Assembly (NCBI GenBank): GCA_911728455.2
Contig: OU452219.1
Coordinates: 20,429,397-20,493,396, forward strand
Direction of reading: 5' to 3'
Length of the DNA stretch: 64,000 nt
Source of the DNA: Marthasterias glacialis
Taxonomy: Eukaryota > Echinodermata > Asteroidea > Forcipulatida > Asteriidae
The position numbers and the translations under genes were made by a program. The first letter of the stretch is position 1. Every line of letters begins with the position of its first letter. Below the pieces are notes generated by a model that had not been told where the DNA came from, made no database searches, and saw only the letters and a program-made list of their open reading frames with translations. This document shows positions 1 to 11,302 of this stretch, one piece after another.

Positions 1-152
1 TTCAAAATCTTGCAAAGTTCCGTAGACTCCATCTACTGCAGTAAAGTTAGTGACGTCCATCCATAGGTCCATACCGGAGGACTCAAAAATCGGTCCCAAC
101 CAGATGGCATCTACTCCCAAGTATTCTAGATAGTCTAACCGTGAGATTATTC
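1..152 (-). CDS. SLC3A1-like: SLC3A1-like exon 2 (cut by window edge)
   Basis: The acceptor TTTACAG|GAATAATC follows the intron. The reading frame continues without a stop to the window edge and encodes the GIISRLDYLEYLGVDAIW and DGVYGTLQDFE stretches of the amylase-like barrel, matching the order in rBAT proteins. Confidence 0.85.
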
Positions 153-1267
153 CTGTAAATATAATCACAGACCATACTTATGTCAAAACAAGTAAAAGAA
201 GACGCTGTAGTGGACGTTCATCTTTTGGTGGTGCGTGGGCGGGGCGGATCATCCCCCTTTTACGCTGTTGTCATTACAATAATTATTAATAAGGAACTAT
301 AATTAAATAGTAAACTTGCGGGTACAACCATGTAATTCAACTCTTTTAGGAAGGGGTGGTGGCTCTGAGAAGAGCCGTTGTGGTCTCGACGTTTCGAACA
401 GTATGCTCTGTTCGTCTTCAGGAGAAATGAGCATACTGTTCGAAACGTCGAGACCACAACGGCTCTTCTCAGAGCCACCACCCCTTCCTAAAAGAGTTGA
501 ATTACATGGTTGTACCCGCAAGTTTACTATTTAATTATAGTTCCTTGTTATTCTTCACACCATGCAAAGCTTCAAACATCACTTACAATAATTATTGTTG
601 TCAGCAGGTTTTGTTGATAGGCCTGAATTCCTGCTGGTGTTTATTTAGGCCTGAATTCCTGCTGGTGTTTATTTTGATTCAGTGTGGAAAAGAAATTATC
701 ATCGCTTAAAATGAATGAAGGCTATGTCATGTAACCCTCGAGATGGCTCAGGTTGAAGACGCCCTCTCGCATTCACCATCATGCCATCAGTAATCAGATG
801 TACTGTTTTGTACATGCAATTGGCATGCTTGCATGTCTCGTGTGTAATAATAAAAACCACCTACCTCTGATATCTCCTAAACCATCCCCATCACTGTCTT
901 GAAATGATGATGGAACTATCTGATAACTGATAGCAGTATCATACCAATGTCCTGAATCTGAACAGACAGTGTCATCGGTGGGCCCTCTTGCCAATAAAAC
1001 GATACATGCTATCAACATAGCTACCCAAACAACGCCAAGCGAACCCAGCAGAGCCCATCGGGCTACCCGCCACACAGTGTGACTTGACCGGACATCTACT
1101 TCATATTGGTCCATTCCGGCCCATGTGGCTCGGTAGAAGAAGCCGTCATCCTCCTCGAATTTACCGGTGCTCAGGTTGCGGGGAATTCGCTGGCGGAGTT
1201 GTAGTTGCGGACTTCGCTCAGTACTGTCGATATCCGGACTGTACGACGGGTTCGCTGCTCCATCCAT
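1..1267 (-). CDS. SLC3A1-like: SLC3A1/rBAT-like transporter heavy chain, 5' part (2 exons, partial)
   Basis: Type II membrane glycoprotein of the SLC3 family. In known members the heavy chain pairs with an SLC7 light chain and brings it to the plasma membrane for cystine and basic/neutral amino acid exchange. Seen here: a cytoplasmic N-terminus of about 70 residues, one hydrophobic segment at about 71-93, then an ectodomain starting like an alpha-amylase family glycosidase (YQIVPSSFQDSDGDGLGDIRG region, then GVDAIWLGPIFESS in exon 2). Cys102, just outside the membrane, sits where rBAT has the cysteine that links to its light chain (inference). Exon 1 (865-1267) joins exon 2 (1-152) in frame across an intron that starts GTAGGT and ends TTACAG on the minus strand. 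The start ATG has an in-frame TAA four codons upstream. The rest lies beyond the left edge, so SLC3A1 versus a related amylase-fold paralogue cannot be settled. Confidence 0.85.
291..546. repeat. Perfect palindrome, 118-bp arms, 20-bp spacer
   Basis: The left arm (291-408) and the reverse complement of the right arm (429-546) are identical over all 118 bases by direct reading; the spacer is 409-428. It lies in intron 1 of the SLC3A1-like gene and looks like a foldback or MITE-type element. A diverged half copy of the right arm occurs at about 28724-28802. No clear target duplication was found at its edges. The short open frames inside it mirror each other and are artefacts of the symmetry. 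Confidence 0.9.
865..1267 (-). CDS. SLC3A1-like: SLC3A1-like exon 1 (coding)
   Basis: Coding exon of 403 bases: 134 codons plus the first base of the next. It carries the cytoplasmic tail, the membrane span and the start of the glycosidase-like domain. The donor is AGAG|GTAGGT read on the minus strand. Confidence 0.85.
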
Positions 1268-2556
1268 TTTAATTTACAGACGGTTACTATGTATGTGTAT
1301 ACTGCAGGCCCGTGTCATCTTTTGTACTCCGCATTTTTTGCAGTAGCCGGGACCGTGTGCACAAAGAATAACATAACAAAAGCCACTGTGGTTGAGTTAT
1401 GCAGCCCGGCTGAATAACTATTGACAATAAAATATTGACTTATATGCAAAGAAGATGATCATAATGTGGCGATACAACTATACAGTACACTGGTTTACAT
1501 ATTCTTGGGAATCTCGACCTCAGACAAGCGACCCAGCTTACCTTTTTTTTTTACGGCAGCTCTTAAGACGCCCCTCCCCCAACGACGGTTGTGTATTTTA
1601 CAAATAACTGTAACCTAGCGCGAAACGCAGATTTTCAGGCACGGGGAAAAGCTGAGATCTTGGTAATTCCAGTGCGCTATTTCGAAAATACTCAAAACTA
1701 GATAATGTTTTATTTTGCTAAGTACATGTAGTTAACGAAAACAACACCATAAAATAAATAAACAACAAAACACTCGCTCAGTTTACACCTTTTCTTTAGT
1801 GACGAGATTATCCCCTCTAACCTCCAGAATTATCCAAATGTATACTCCAACTAGAAAAGCTTTAAACCCTGCATATTCTGAAATCTTAGATTCTCCATGA
1901 GTGGAATCTCTCAGTTATTACACAAAATGTGACAATTCATTGGCTTTTATTTATCAGCTTTATTTAGATTTCACAGAAAAATATCTCTTATTTAGAAATA
2001 CATGTACATGTACCGTGGAGAGATAATACATTCTGATTGGTTGAAACCCAGTCACACTGGAGTGTATAAATACCTGCTTTTTAAATTAGCAAATAACTGG
2101 CCCCTGAACCAGCATACTGTGAAAAGTTCTTTGTGTAATTTGCCGGTAACATCAAATCAACTCTTTTCTTTGGGCCTATCTTTGTTCGATTTTGCCGGTT
2201 ATAGATGGTTCCCACTTGACTTCGGCCACAATTTGCCAAAGTTCCTTGCATGACTGGTCGGTGAAGCACTTGGCTACGTAGAAAAATAAGAACGCTTGAC
2301 GCAGCTCAAACAAAGCCCAAACCAAAGTTACCCCATAAAGATGGAAATTATCCGAACTACCAGTATCCATTTCAGTTGTTGGTGGGCCGTGCACATGCAC
2401 AAATTCTTCGCCATAAAGATTTTCTTCCACATATTATCCTAATATGCTTGTTTCATATTTTTGAATTTTTATATTATATTTCTATAATTATATTTTAGTC
2501 TTCTGGCCTTAATCCACATTTGAACTTTAATGTGTAGTGTAAATTTGTCTGTGAAT

Positions 2557-2807
2557 AGACCAATCCATTAAGCCCCGCCCCCTGAACATATTGACCAATC
2601 ACAGCATTGGCTACATCATTACTGTACATGTGGTCAGCAAAATGTGCGTCTCTTCAATGCCACACTGCACGGCAGTTAGTACGCGCACGCATGTTTTACA
2701 TTTTCCGATAGGATTTTATCTTGTCAGACTTCTGTCGGACTTTCAGTGGCGTAGCCAAGGCTGTGATTGGTCAACACGTAAGGGGGTTGGGGCTTAATGG
2801 ATCGGTT
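2557..2807. mobile_element. Foldback MITE with ~50-bp inverted ends
   Basis: The ends are imperfect inverted repeats. Both carry a GATCCATTAAGCCCC-like block followed by TTGACCAATCACAGC at a similar spacing. No coding capacity. Non-autonomous DNA element by structure; superfamily not assigned. Confidence 0.7.
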
Positions 2808-2906
2808 GATCCTGTTGGTAACTGTGACGTAATTCCACTGTAAGCAGCGTCCACTTCAGGAATTGCATTGAGCTAATTCTTGTATGAGGATTTATGCTAG
2901 TAAAGT

Positions 2907-3119
2907 TTAAAGGGGCTGTGTCGTCATGATTATCGCAGTAAATGGAATAACCCAGTTACTATGCGTGTGTGGGCACCTGCGGTCGCATCATAGTTTGAGA
3001 AAGACAGCACCCTTTGTGATTTGACCGCAAGCACGTGTGAGTGCAGTATCTGGGTGAGAGTTCATCTTTCCATGCACAGCCACAGAACGGCTTTAAGCAT
3101 GACGACATAGCCCCTTTAA
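2907..3119. mobile_element. TTAA-bounded MITE (family 1)
   Basis: Ends read TTAAAGGGGCTGTGTCGTCATG and, inverted, TTAAAGGGGCTATGTCGTCATG. TTAA at both borders is what piggyBac-type insertion leaves, so a piggyBac-related non-autonomous element is a reasonable inference. Confidence 0.65.
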
Positions 3120-3573
3120 CAATTGGACTTGGCTTTTACATTTGTTCTTCAAAGACTTGAGTTTTTCTCAGAATTATAAGTTTGTTTCAAAAGAAATGCA
3201 TTTGAACAATGAAATTGTGATTTTTGGTAAAATTACACACAAACGTATATGACGCAATGACTTGCCAACAAGATTTTGGAGAGAAATAAAATAATAATAA
3301 TAATTAAGCATGCTTGTGTGAATATACAGACTTTGTTTTAATTTTGGGTAGCTGGTAAGAACATAAAAAAAGCCACACAATATGAAGCATAAGGTCTGGT
3401 TCTCAAAAATATGTTTTAATATTCTATCAAAAAGTCTGAAAATATAACAGACCCCGTCTTCACTTTCAAGGAAATGACATTGGTTTTGGAGGCCGGCTGC
3501 TGTTAATGGACCTTGCCATCGACTTGATCTCGCTCTATGCTTGGTCATTACCATGTACTGAAGACTGTTCAAA

Positions 3574-3797
3574 TCAACCCTCCTCAGCAGGCAAGCGTTT
3601 GTTAATCCAGTCTTTGAGCATGTACAGTTCTTGAACATCTAACTCATGATAAAGTTTGGGGAAGGTGTGGTATTCGCACTCTACATTCAAATCCGACAGC
3701 TGTTTGACGGTTTCCTTCCCCAGTCACTCAATACAAGTTGATCCTTCAGACCATGACAAGCAAAAAGTGGTGGTGAAGATGGATTCGATTTTAGAGC
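3574..3797 (-). CDS. LYPLAL1: LYPLAL1 exon 5, with a one-base frame break
   Basis: The acceptor CTCACAG|GCTCTAA opens in phase with exon 4 and encodes [17 protein letters not shown]. The family-like sequence then continues one frame over ([10 protein letters not shown]... FPKLYHEL... DWINKRL) to a TGA at 3576-3574. The break falls at the run GGGGAAGGAAACC (about 3713-3720), as if one A had been lost. Unshifted reading meets a stop at 3689-3687. A sequencing or assembly error in a homopolymer is the simplest cause; a real null allele is possible. Confidence 0.85.
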
Positions 3798-6700
3798 CTG
3801 TGAGGGGGGAAAAAAAGTTGATAAATTTAACACAAAATCAAAAGGCATATCTGAATTAGAAATAATTATGTCCATATGTGAGAACATTTTGCGGGATACT
3901 TTTTCAGAGCTTAGAAATGTGCACTAACCCTAGGGGATACTTCAAAATCCTCTTCATGAATTGAAGGACTGCGGAGGATTGAGGACTGCAGGATCACATT
4001 AACAACAATGGGAGACTTTTTTAGATGTTAGCAGGCGCCTCAGAAAGCGGTCCTTTTCTATTGTTCTCATGACAGAAAAGGGTCACTTACTGGGGTGCCC
4101 GCTAACGCTAAAGTCTCCCATGGCTTTGCCAGGCATACCAATCTTATCTAAATCCAACATGTTGGTGTGAACTGTGAAGTGACATAGGAGTGGAGGAATG
4201 AGGTCACCTGGGGGCAAGTCAAGTGGGCCAAGGGGAGTAAGAATACAGGTAAGCGCAGAATTCTGTGGTAAACAGCAACGTTAGCCTTTTTGAGGTATGG
4301 CAGACACACTATAGGAGTGCACCAGTTGGTTTGGGTAAATGTGTCTGTATACACCCAAACCAAGCAGTGCGACCCCATAGTGTCTGCCATACCTCAAAAC
4401 AGGCTAATGACATCGGGCCCTGGTTTCTTTGAACATGGGGATTGTACAACACATTTTAAAAACTTCAGACTGTATCAGTAAGATTTCTTGGAATGCTTTT
4501 CCAAAGTGGTTAGAATCAGGGAAGACAGAAATCTTGGTACTTAAAGTCCGCTATGTACAGGCATGCAACAGCAGTCTATCAAAAAAAAGAGGAAAGTTCC
4601 AGGCAAAGCAAAACTTTGTACTTTGTTTGTCAATCTTCAATGGCACAGTAGAGAAACAAAAATGAGGAAATCAGCTGATCAGCAGAAAAGTTGCATGCCT
4701 GTATGTAACTGCCCAAAAGAGGACAAATTTAATCAAATAACGATTCTTCAACTATTACCCTTATGATGTTGACTAATGACCTACATATAGACGATAAATA
4801 CCATAGAAAGTGCTCATCAAGTTTGATGATTCTCGTATGACTCACACTGTACACAGCCGAGTTGTTATTAAGGAAGCTTGATAGGGCAAACACACCGGCT
4901 ACATCCTGGTGGAACCGATAAGCTAGATGCATGGCCATTCCTCCACCCATTGAAAATCCTCCTGGATGTGTGAATATGTATACAACATTTTTTATCAATC
5001 ATTTCTCTTAGTCAATAATCACATCAGAAATAATATAGAAACCGGATTTCTAACCAAACACCCTACGACATCCTCCCTCTTCCCACACAGTTTGTCGATC
5101 TGGTAAATTAAGGACTTCTCTTCGTTCTCCCACTGTGCACACAAACGCAAAGCTAGGACATCCTCGCGCTGTCAAAATACCAGGCTCCCTTTCCTTAAAG
5201 TCCTCGGTGTCATTGGGTAAACACACTCAGATATTCTTATGTGTACAGAGACAACTTGTTTGGTCAAATGCCACTCTGTTGTCCCATGTTCTTGGGAACT
5301 TTTCCCAGGCTGCATCTTTAACTTTTTCAGTCACCAGACAGCAGGACCCGGTAGTAATACTGGAACAAAGGTCACCGGACATTCCACTGTTGAAATTGCA
5401 CGGAGCTTGCATGCGCCATGTATCGCTTCTATTCACCCAAACAAACACGATAGATGCACTCAATATTGTGCCAATGGGAGTTTTTTTTTAATGCTCAGTG
5501 GCAGCTGACTTACCAGGTAAATTTCCATTGTTTGTGTAGTTCGGAGCATGCGCAAATTTCTGAGAGCAATGGATTTACCTGGTAAGTCTGCTGCCACCTA
5601 GTGTCCTCAAAAGTCTCCCATTTTTTGCTATTTTGCAGTCGTTATTGTGTAATCCCCAATTCCAGACCTTTGTCCTTTTGTTTCAAGAAGAGGACTACGA
5701 GACACAAAGAAGCTTCCACCATTGTTCATTCATTCTATTTCGGCTCAGTGGAGGTAAGTCAGAGTGAACGAGGGATATCCAGCCTTGGTTCCGGATTTAG
5801 TACCAATCGTAAGCCGTGGTACAAGGCAATTCACAATGCATGAAATTGACATTTACTCGATAGAGAAAACAAAAATCTTGGTGGAATAAAAAGAATCTTT
5901 GTTCTCTTGGCCATGTCAGGGTTTCTATGAGCCAGTGGGAGTCTTTAAAAAAACTGATTCCGGCAATTCCAAGAAAAGAATTCCGGCGACAGCTGGTTAA
6001 TAGAGAATATTATAACACCTCTTCCTTTGATTCTATCTGTTGATTGCTCCGCCTCAGGAAGATAGGCTGCTCCAGGGATCTCCTCGAGTGACTAGTTTTA
6101 CTACGCCACTCGAAGCAGTCCATATTTGTATACTGTGATCATTGTGGGGTACTTACTTGAAACACATTGTTATTGAAAACCAATGAATTGTTAATGACCT
6201 CATGTTTCGACCCTAGCACAGTCTTTCTCAAAGTGCAAAACGTTTTCTATTTTTTAATTGTAGCCTACCTAGTACAATCCTACGCTTGTCGATTCCGCCA
6301 TCCACCTCATTCTGGATGATTTCTCCAAGCTGCTCACACACAGGATCGATGGTTTTTAGAAGCTCAGGAACAATGGGCGCTATCCTTGTTCTGTCATACC
6401 AGACTGTGCTCAGCGCACCTCCAGACGGTGTGTACGGTCTTGAAAAGAAAAAAACAGTTGTTGTAATAATCGTGAACAGTCGCTCTTTTTACCACACCCA
6501 ACCCTTCAAAATCCAACAGCATGCTTTTGTTGGAATCTGTTAGACTGAGAACTCCACTAGTAAACTGATTATGCTTTACATGTGATCAGGCATACCACCA
6601 TAGTTAGAGTACAACTGATTGGGTGTTAAGTTACTGAATGGTGTTGGACTGAGGACTGCACTAGTAAACTGATTATGCTGTACATGTGATCAGGCATACC

Positions 6701-8516
6701 ACCATAATTAGAGTACAACTGATTGGGTGTTAAGTTACTGAATGGTGTTGGACCAGGACTGCACTAGCAAACTGATGATGCTGTACAGGTGATCGGGCAT
6801 ACCACCATAATTAAAGTACAACTGAATGGGTGTTGAGTTACCATAATGGTGTTGGATTTTGTCCGAGTAAGTAGGGAAGGGGGTTAGAGTAATGTTTTGC
6901 AGTATTCTTGTCAGACTGCCCCTTTCTGTAATAATATTTCATGGCCGTCTTTGGCTAACTACTGTCTCTGTCAGTAAGCCCAAGACATTCCAGAAGAGAC
7001 TTCTACAGGAACTGGCAGTCCAGCTAGAAGCATCTGAGCATAAATCCTTTTGCAACCACATAATATTTTACTTTTTTTGCTTATGGAGGATTGCAAAATT
7101 GGTAACTTGGGTTTAACCTTGTGTAACCATATTGTACCTTGAAAAATCTGCAGGTCACACAAGGTTTAAGTCCAAGTTAAACTGGTATTTTAATTGTCCC
7201 TTCTTCCTTTACAACTTCACAACTTTGGGCAAATAACTTTGCATGTGTAAACGCAAGAGAAGCTTCCCTTAGCTGCAATAATCGTAGCTCTTGGTCACAT
7301 CCCTTCGACTTAAGAGCTACAAAGGACCATGTGTTAAGATTTGACAAATTTTGTTGACATTTTCTTCTTTAACATCTTCAGTGTACCCATTTGTTGCAAA
7401 AAAGGTCAAACAAATTTTGCCAAGTTTTGACCTTTGGTTCATCGTAACCCTCCAGTCTACGACTCTCGGGGGGGATGGAGGGTAAACGATTATCACAACT
7501 AAGCTTCACCGTGAACATGGTAGAACTGATTGCTTGACGCATCCATTCTTACTCTGTTCTATACCTCACACCTTGTAGGAGCTGTTGGGAAGATCACTTT
7601 GATGTGAGGGAACTGGAAATCATCTTGAACCAGCGACTGGATCCATTCTAGAACACCATCTGCTGTATCACCTGCAACCAGTCAAAGGGTCCGAGTTGAA
7701 ACACACTACAGCAGACATACCTCGTACTCCCATTATCTCATTATCCCTGATCTATTCGCACTTATTTCAGAACACGAATCCAGTGGCCTTAGTATCATCT
7801 AAACAACTTCTCCACTGTCAGAGTGTAAGGTCTACACAAAATCATGAAATGAAGCCATTATGGTTGGGAGGGGGACTTTCTAACCTTACGTTCATTTGAT
7901 TTATGAAAATACAACATACACTTTTTGCAAAAATCATTATTATAAAACTAGGACTATGATCATGACTTTACGTTAATAACATTAACTCTTTCACACAGCG
8001 CGCCGCTCACAGCAGCTTGGTGAATTACTTCATACCCCAGAGAGCTACTACCAGCGGCTCGAAATAAACAAAATGATAAACAATTTTGTCACAGCTAGCT
8101 GTACATTCTATTTTGTAGTGAAAGAGTTAAACAGCACACTATGCCTATGGAGGAAGGAAACTCCATGCACTAGCGTTAGTACTAGCAGTAGAAGACCCAA
8201 AAATGTCTTACCAGTCTATTTTGATTGGAAATCCGTCTTAATAATTTTAAGTGCCTCAAGAATCACTGTGTTCATCCCTGTATGCACAGTTTACATTCTG
8301 AAAATCTTTTTATGTGTGCACTGCCGTTACTCTAGCGTTAAGTCCGACCATAGTTGAGGTCAGATACGGCACATTTTCTGACTAGAGTAAACCATGAGAA
8401 AATACTGAATGTATCATACCTGATCCATGAAGAAAAATGACACTTGCACTGTGTCTTTTCAGAGGAGCTAAAATCGTAGTTTTTAGGCTTGCCAACTTCG
8501 CTCCTCCTGTCGCCAT
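3574..8516 (-). CDS. LYPLAL1: LYPLAL1, lysophospholipase-like 1 (acyl-protein thioesterase family), 5 exons
   Basis: Cytosolic alpha/beta hydrolase of the acyl-protein thioesterase family, linked in vertebrates to depalmitoylation and short-chain esterase activity. Five exons (8420-8516, 7572-7671, 6269-6438, 4846-4961, 3574-3797) join in frame with GT-AG borders and matching phases. The product would be 235 aa, against about 237 in human. Visible landmarks: [12 protein letters not shown] near the N-terminus (oxyanion region); [16 protein letters not shown] with nucleophile Ser126; [17 protein letters not shown] with Asp180; and KLYHEL with the catalytic His, expected at 212. The last exon has a one-base deletion near 3715, so the His lies in another frame. 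Read literally, the protein would stop after about 197 residues without the His. Divergent from the TGF-beta gene, which is also its neighbour in human. Confidence 0.93.
4009..4120. mobile_element. Small foldback element in LYPLAL1 intron 4
   Basis: Inverted ends TGGGAGACTTT...GTTAGC and GCTAACGCTAAAGTCTCCCA over 112 bp. Non-coding; likely a MITE. Confidence 0.6.
4284..4404. mobile_element. Foldback MITE with TA borders
   Basis: About 50-bp inverted arms, each containing GAGGTATGGCAGACAC and GGTTTGGGT. The bases TA flank both ends, as expected for a Tc1/mariner-type insertion (inference). Lies in LYPLAL1 intron 4. Confidence 0.7.
4560..4710 (+). repeat. Dispersed repeat family B, copy 1
   Basis: Shares CAATGGCACAGTAGAGAAAC, a TCAGCTGATCAGC block and TGCATGCCTGT with copies at about 30280-30365 (same strand) and 25995-26075 (opposite strand). 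Unknown class. Confidence 0.55.
4846..4961 (-). CDS. LYPLAL1: LYPLAL1 exon 4 (nucleophile exon)
   Basis: 116 bases, acceptor ATCCAG|GAGGATT, donor ACAGT|GTGAGT. Carries GFSMGG with Ser126 and the [14 protein letters not shown] signature that identifies LYPLAL1 specifically rather than LYPLA1 or LYPLA2. Confidence 0.93.
5497..5598. mobile_element. Foldback MITE, ~32-bp inverted ends
   Basis: The arms read AGTGGCAGCTGACTTACCAG on the left and the inverse of CTGGTAAGTCTGCTGCCACCT on the right. 102 bp, non-coding, inside LYPLAL1 intron 3. Family A begins right at its right edge. Confidence 0.7.
5599..5835 (+). repeat. Dispersed repeat family A, copy 1
   Basis: Contains CCAGACCTTTGTCCTTTT, AAGAAGAGGA, GCTTCCACCATTGTT and TTTCGGCTCAGT in order. 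The same order recurs at about 37485-37690 and, inverted and shorter, at about 54170-54345. Similarity may extend left to about 5400. No coding capacity recognised. Confidence 0.7.
6269..6438 (-). CDS. LYPLAL1: LYPLAL1 exon 3
   Basis: 170 bases, acceptor TTCAAG|ACCGTAC, donor ACTAG|GTAGGC. Encodes PYTPSGG, VWYDR and the helix before the nucleophile elbow, ending RRIVLG. Confidence 0.9.
6543..6855. repeat. Tandem repeat, 3 copies of ~104 bp
   Basis: Units start at 6543, 6647 and 6751 and share CACTAG..AACTGATTATGCT and GTACAACTGATTGGGTGT. The first two are nearly identical, the third more diverged. Located in LYPLAL1 intron 2, close upstream of exon 3. Confidence 0.9.
7572..7671 (-). CDS. LYPLAL1: LYPLAL1 exon 2
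   Basis: 100 bases between TTGCAG|GTGATAC and ACAAG|GTGTGAG. Encodes the stretch up to [14 protein letters not shown], which is strongly family-like. Confidence 0.9.
8420..8516 (-). CDS. LYPLAL1: LYPLAL1 exon 1
   Basis: The ATG at 8516-8514 opens a 32-codon exon that ends one base into Gly33 of the HGSG oxyanion motif. The donor is TCAG|GTATGA. The sequence [11 protein letters not shown] is typical of the family and fixes the start. Confidence 0.9.
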
Positions 8517-8580
8517 TGTGATCACCTAAATGTGTGCAAGTTGAACTAGAGAGGGCGGTCTACTACAACACCGTCACTGG

Positions 8581-8623
8581 CTAGCTAGCATAGACATAGG
8601 TTCTTTATGTCTGTGCTAGCTAG
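8581..8623. repeat. Hairpin, 18-bp near-perfect arms
   Basis: CTAGCTAGCATAGACATA faces TATGTCTGTGCTAGCTAG across a 7-base loop, about 65 bases upstream of the LYPLAL1 ATG. Could be a small element remnant or part of the 5' untranslated region. Confidence 0.7.
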
Positions 8624-8694
8624 CTATGGCTATGTCCCAGTTAGCCTTTCATCAAGGCCTTTAATAATGGCATAGACATCTGTGTAGCTGCGAA

Positions 8695-9028
8695 GCCACT
8701 GCAGCGAAGACGCACGTTGGTCTTCGCAGCCTACACAGCTGTCTAAGCCACAAAGGCCTTGACGAAATGCTTTGTCCCAGTCGGTCCTGTTGCAAATGAA
8801 GTCTTCCAGAAGTGTCCGTCAAGCGACTTCGGCTACGGCTACAGCCCGGTGTAGCCGCGATGAGCCACTGCAGCGAAGACCAAGTCAGCATGCACGTTGG
8901 TCTTCGCGGCTACACAGCTGTCTAAGCCACAAAGGCCTTGACGAAATGCATTGTCCCAGTCGGTCCTGTTGCAAAATGAAGTCTTCCAGTAGTGTCCGAA
9001 TCAAGCGACTTCGGCTACGGCTACAGCC
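8695..9028. repeat. Tandem duplication, 2 copies of ~169 bp
   Basis: Copies begin at 8695 and 8864 with GCCACTGCAGCGAAGAC. Both contain CACAAAGGCCTTGACGAAATG and end in CTTCGGCTACGGCTACAGCC. Each holds an internal inverted piece (GCGAAGAC / GTCTTCGC). A related GC-rich sequence is at 59640-59755. Confidence 0.85.
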
Positions 9029-10494
9029 GTTGGCCGTTGGCTTCAACGGCAACGTTGAGGACCAGGCCAACTGGGACCAGTCTATTCATAAAACGGACAT
9101 TATGTGGCGGGTCACCCCAGTCACCTTACACTGCTGTTATTTGTTTGTTTGCATAATAATCACACCCACGCACTGGAAAATACCTTATCCTGACTCATGC
9201 AAGCTTGTTGTGTAACCCCCCCCCCCCCCCTCTCCGAAAAAAAACCCACACAACATACGCATAAACACAACTAAACACAGCTGAGCAAACCACTTTCAAG
9301 TTTTGTTGTCATAATTGCCAACATTCTTTGTCAACCAATATAAACTCGAACCACTATGGCAATATTATCGTAATGTGACTGGCCGTTTAACATACCTGAG
9401 GTCACAGTATAAAGTACGGGGCACAGACTTGCTCTGGTGGACCTAACCACCCCAATTGAAGTTGCGGCTAACCGTGGAGTATTACTGACTTCCGATTCCT
9501 ATACCTGGTGGTCCACCGCAAACATTTTGATCATCGTTTTAATACGGCTTCTAGTATTAGTGGAAATAAAGGTGGACCACCTATATGATTAATCATAAGG
9601 AAAATAAAATTTCAAGGAGTAATTGGGAATCTGTTCATGGAAGACGAACAAATCTTCCCGACCCATTTGCGGCATTTTGAAGGGTAAGACAGTCGAATAA
9701 GGGTGTCAAAATCCCAACAAAGAAAGACCCCGAACTACACCAAACTCAACAAATATGTCGCTGTCGTGGCCTCACACACACACACAAGCCGACACACATC
9801 ACACCACGGCAATGGTTGGATAATAATGATGTCGCTGAATTATTTATGGAAACAAAACTCGGATTTGGAGCACACTTTAATTTCGAAAGCTTAGCCATCA
9901 TATATCTGACATGATTCTATTAATCGCAATGGAGTGAATCATTTCAAGAGATTTGATAGTGATGTGGGCTAGGCCCTACCCTTTTTATTTCCATACACGT
10001 TATTTAGGCCTACAATGCCGCCCCCACCCCACCATGGAACCACTGTATAAATTGAACAGTGCTTGCTAATTATTAACCTATTTTTAGAATAAGTACCACT
10101 TGGTTTTACAGTTATGTTTTGTTTACATCAACATTTCAAGTTGTCATGACAGGGCATCTCCCACCGACCGCGGTGAAGGTTTTTACTCCATTACGACGAT
10201 CCACTTTCACTTTCGGAAGAGGACGTCCTGTTTTTTTTTGTCTCCTCGCAATCAACAATCAACAATCAACAATCAAACAAACAAAAGGCAAGAGACGATA
10301 AGCTACATGCTGGATGTGATTCATGTGTGTTGTGTATAATTCCATTCGCGTGATGTAAAAATGAAAAGATAAAATTAGCTGTTGCGAACTGCTTACCAAC
10401 CACAAGGACCTGTAGTATAAATGCATACAATTTGTTAATGGCCTCACGTTTCGACCCGAGCAGAGTCTTTCTCAAAGGCTAAAAAAAAATCATG

Positions 10495-10595
10495 GCGACG
10501 ATCCATTTTCAGTCTGTGTCCGTAATTTTTCCCGGAAATACTAATTGTTTCTGAAATAATACTTAATTTGAAATATTGACGCCGTGAAGACAAAC
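10495..10595. repeat. Direct repeat C, copy 1
   Basis: Shares TTTTCAGTCTG.GTCCGT, CCCGGAAATAC.AAT and TTGACGCCGTGAAGACAAA with 11185-11302, same orientation, about 700 bp apart. Confidence 0.75.
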
Positions 10596-11184
10596 ATGTC
10601 AGAAAAAATGTAGGACATTTCTCGTCGGTCCGGTCAATGATGACCAACGATGAAGTCTCTTCCTGGTCCTTCAAGTTTTACTGTTCAGCCCAGGGTTTCG
10701 ACTGTGCCCCTTTTTGTCTCGTTCAAGAGGACCACAGTGGAAATCAATCTTTGACTTGTTTGTGTTATCCTCGGCGAACACAATAACTTCTTATTCTGTT
10801 TTCTTATTTCCAAGTTCAAAATTATGTGTTTTTTTCCTATTTTCATTTCATCTATAAATTGCATGTATTGAATGCATTCTAATTGTAGTTTGACAAATAA
10901 ATCACGAATCAAAAAAATAATTAGAATACCAATCAAGATTTTCGAAATGTAAGTGCGGAAGAAGCATCGGCCTGAGTTTTTAACTTTTGGCTACGTACAC
11001 GTTTCTGCTTTTCGGAGATAATATAAAGTTTGTTCGAAGTGAAAGTGTAAAAATTTAATAAGGGGTGAGTATAATTCATTCATTCCAACGTTAACTTCTC
11101 GATCACAAAAAAATAAACGTCGATTCACTACAGCCAAACAACAAACACGAGCACAACCTTGTGTGGGCGATCTGTCTTTGTATG

Positions 11185-11302
11185 AACTCAGTTTTCAGTC
11201 TGCGTCCGTCAAATGATTTTTTTGGGGTCATTTTTTTCCCGGAAATACCAATCACTTCCGAAATAATGCTTAATTTGAAATTGACGCCGTGAAGACAAAA
11301 AT
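11185..11302. repeat. Direct repeat C, copy 2
   Basis: Second copy of the block at 10495-10595, with a small insertion (TTTTTGGGGTC region) in its middle. Confidence 0.75.

Larger units (their letters stand above)
1268..3573. other. Intergenic, SLC3A1-like 5' side to LYPLAL1 3' end
   Basis: I see no gene. It should hold the SLC3A1-like promoter (just right of 1267) and the LYPLAL1 3' untranslated region. Two inverted-repeat elements (2557-2807 and 2907-3119) fill part of it. No TATA box or clear polyadenylation signal could be assigned. Confidence 0.5.

Noticed and set aside
303-534. Mirror-image 72-73 codon frames on both strands
   Set aside because: They are produced by the perfect palindrome; the two translations are nearly the same because the DNA is self-complementary.
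3174-3638. 154-codon minus-strand frame
   Set aside because: It overlaps the last LYPLAL1 exon in another frame and extends into the 3' flank; no recognisable protein.
4085-4150. Possible extra LYPLAL1 exon ([15 protein letters not shown])
   Set aside because: Exons 4 and 5 already join in phase and match the family without a gap, and the stretch lies in a foldback element.
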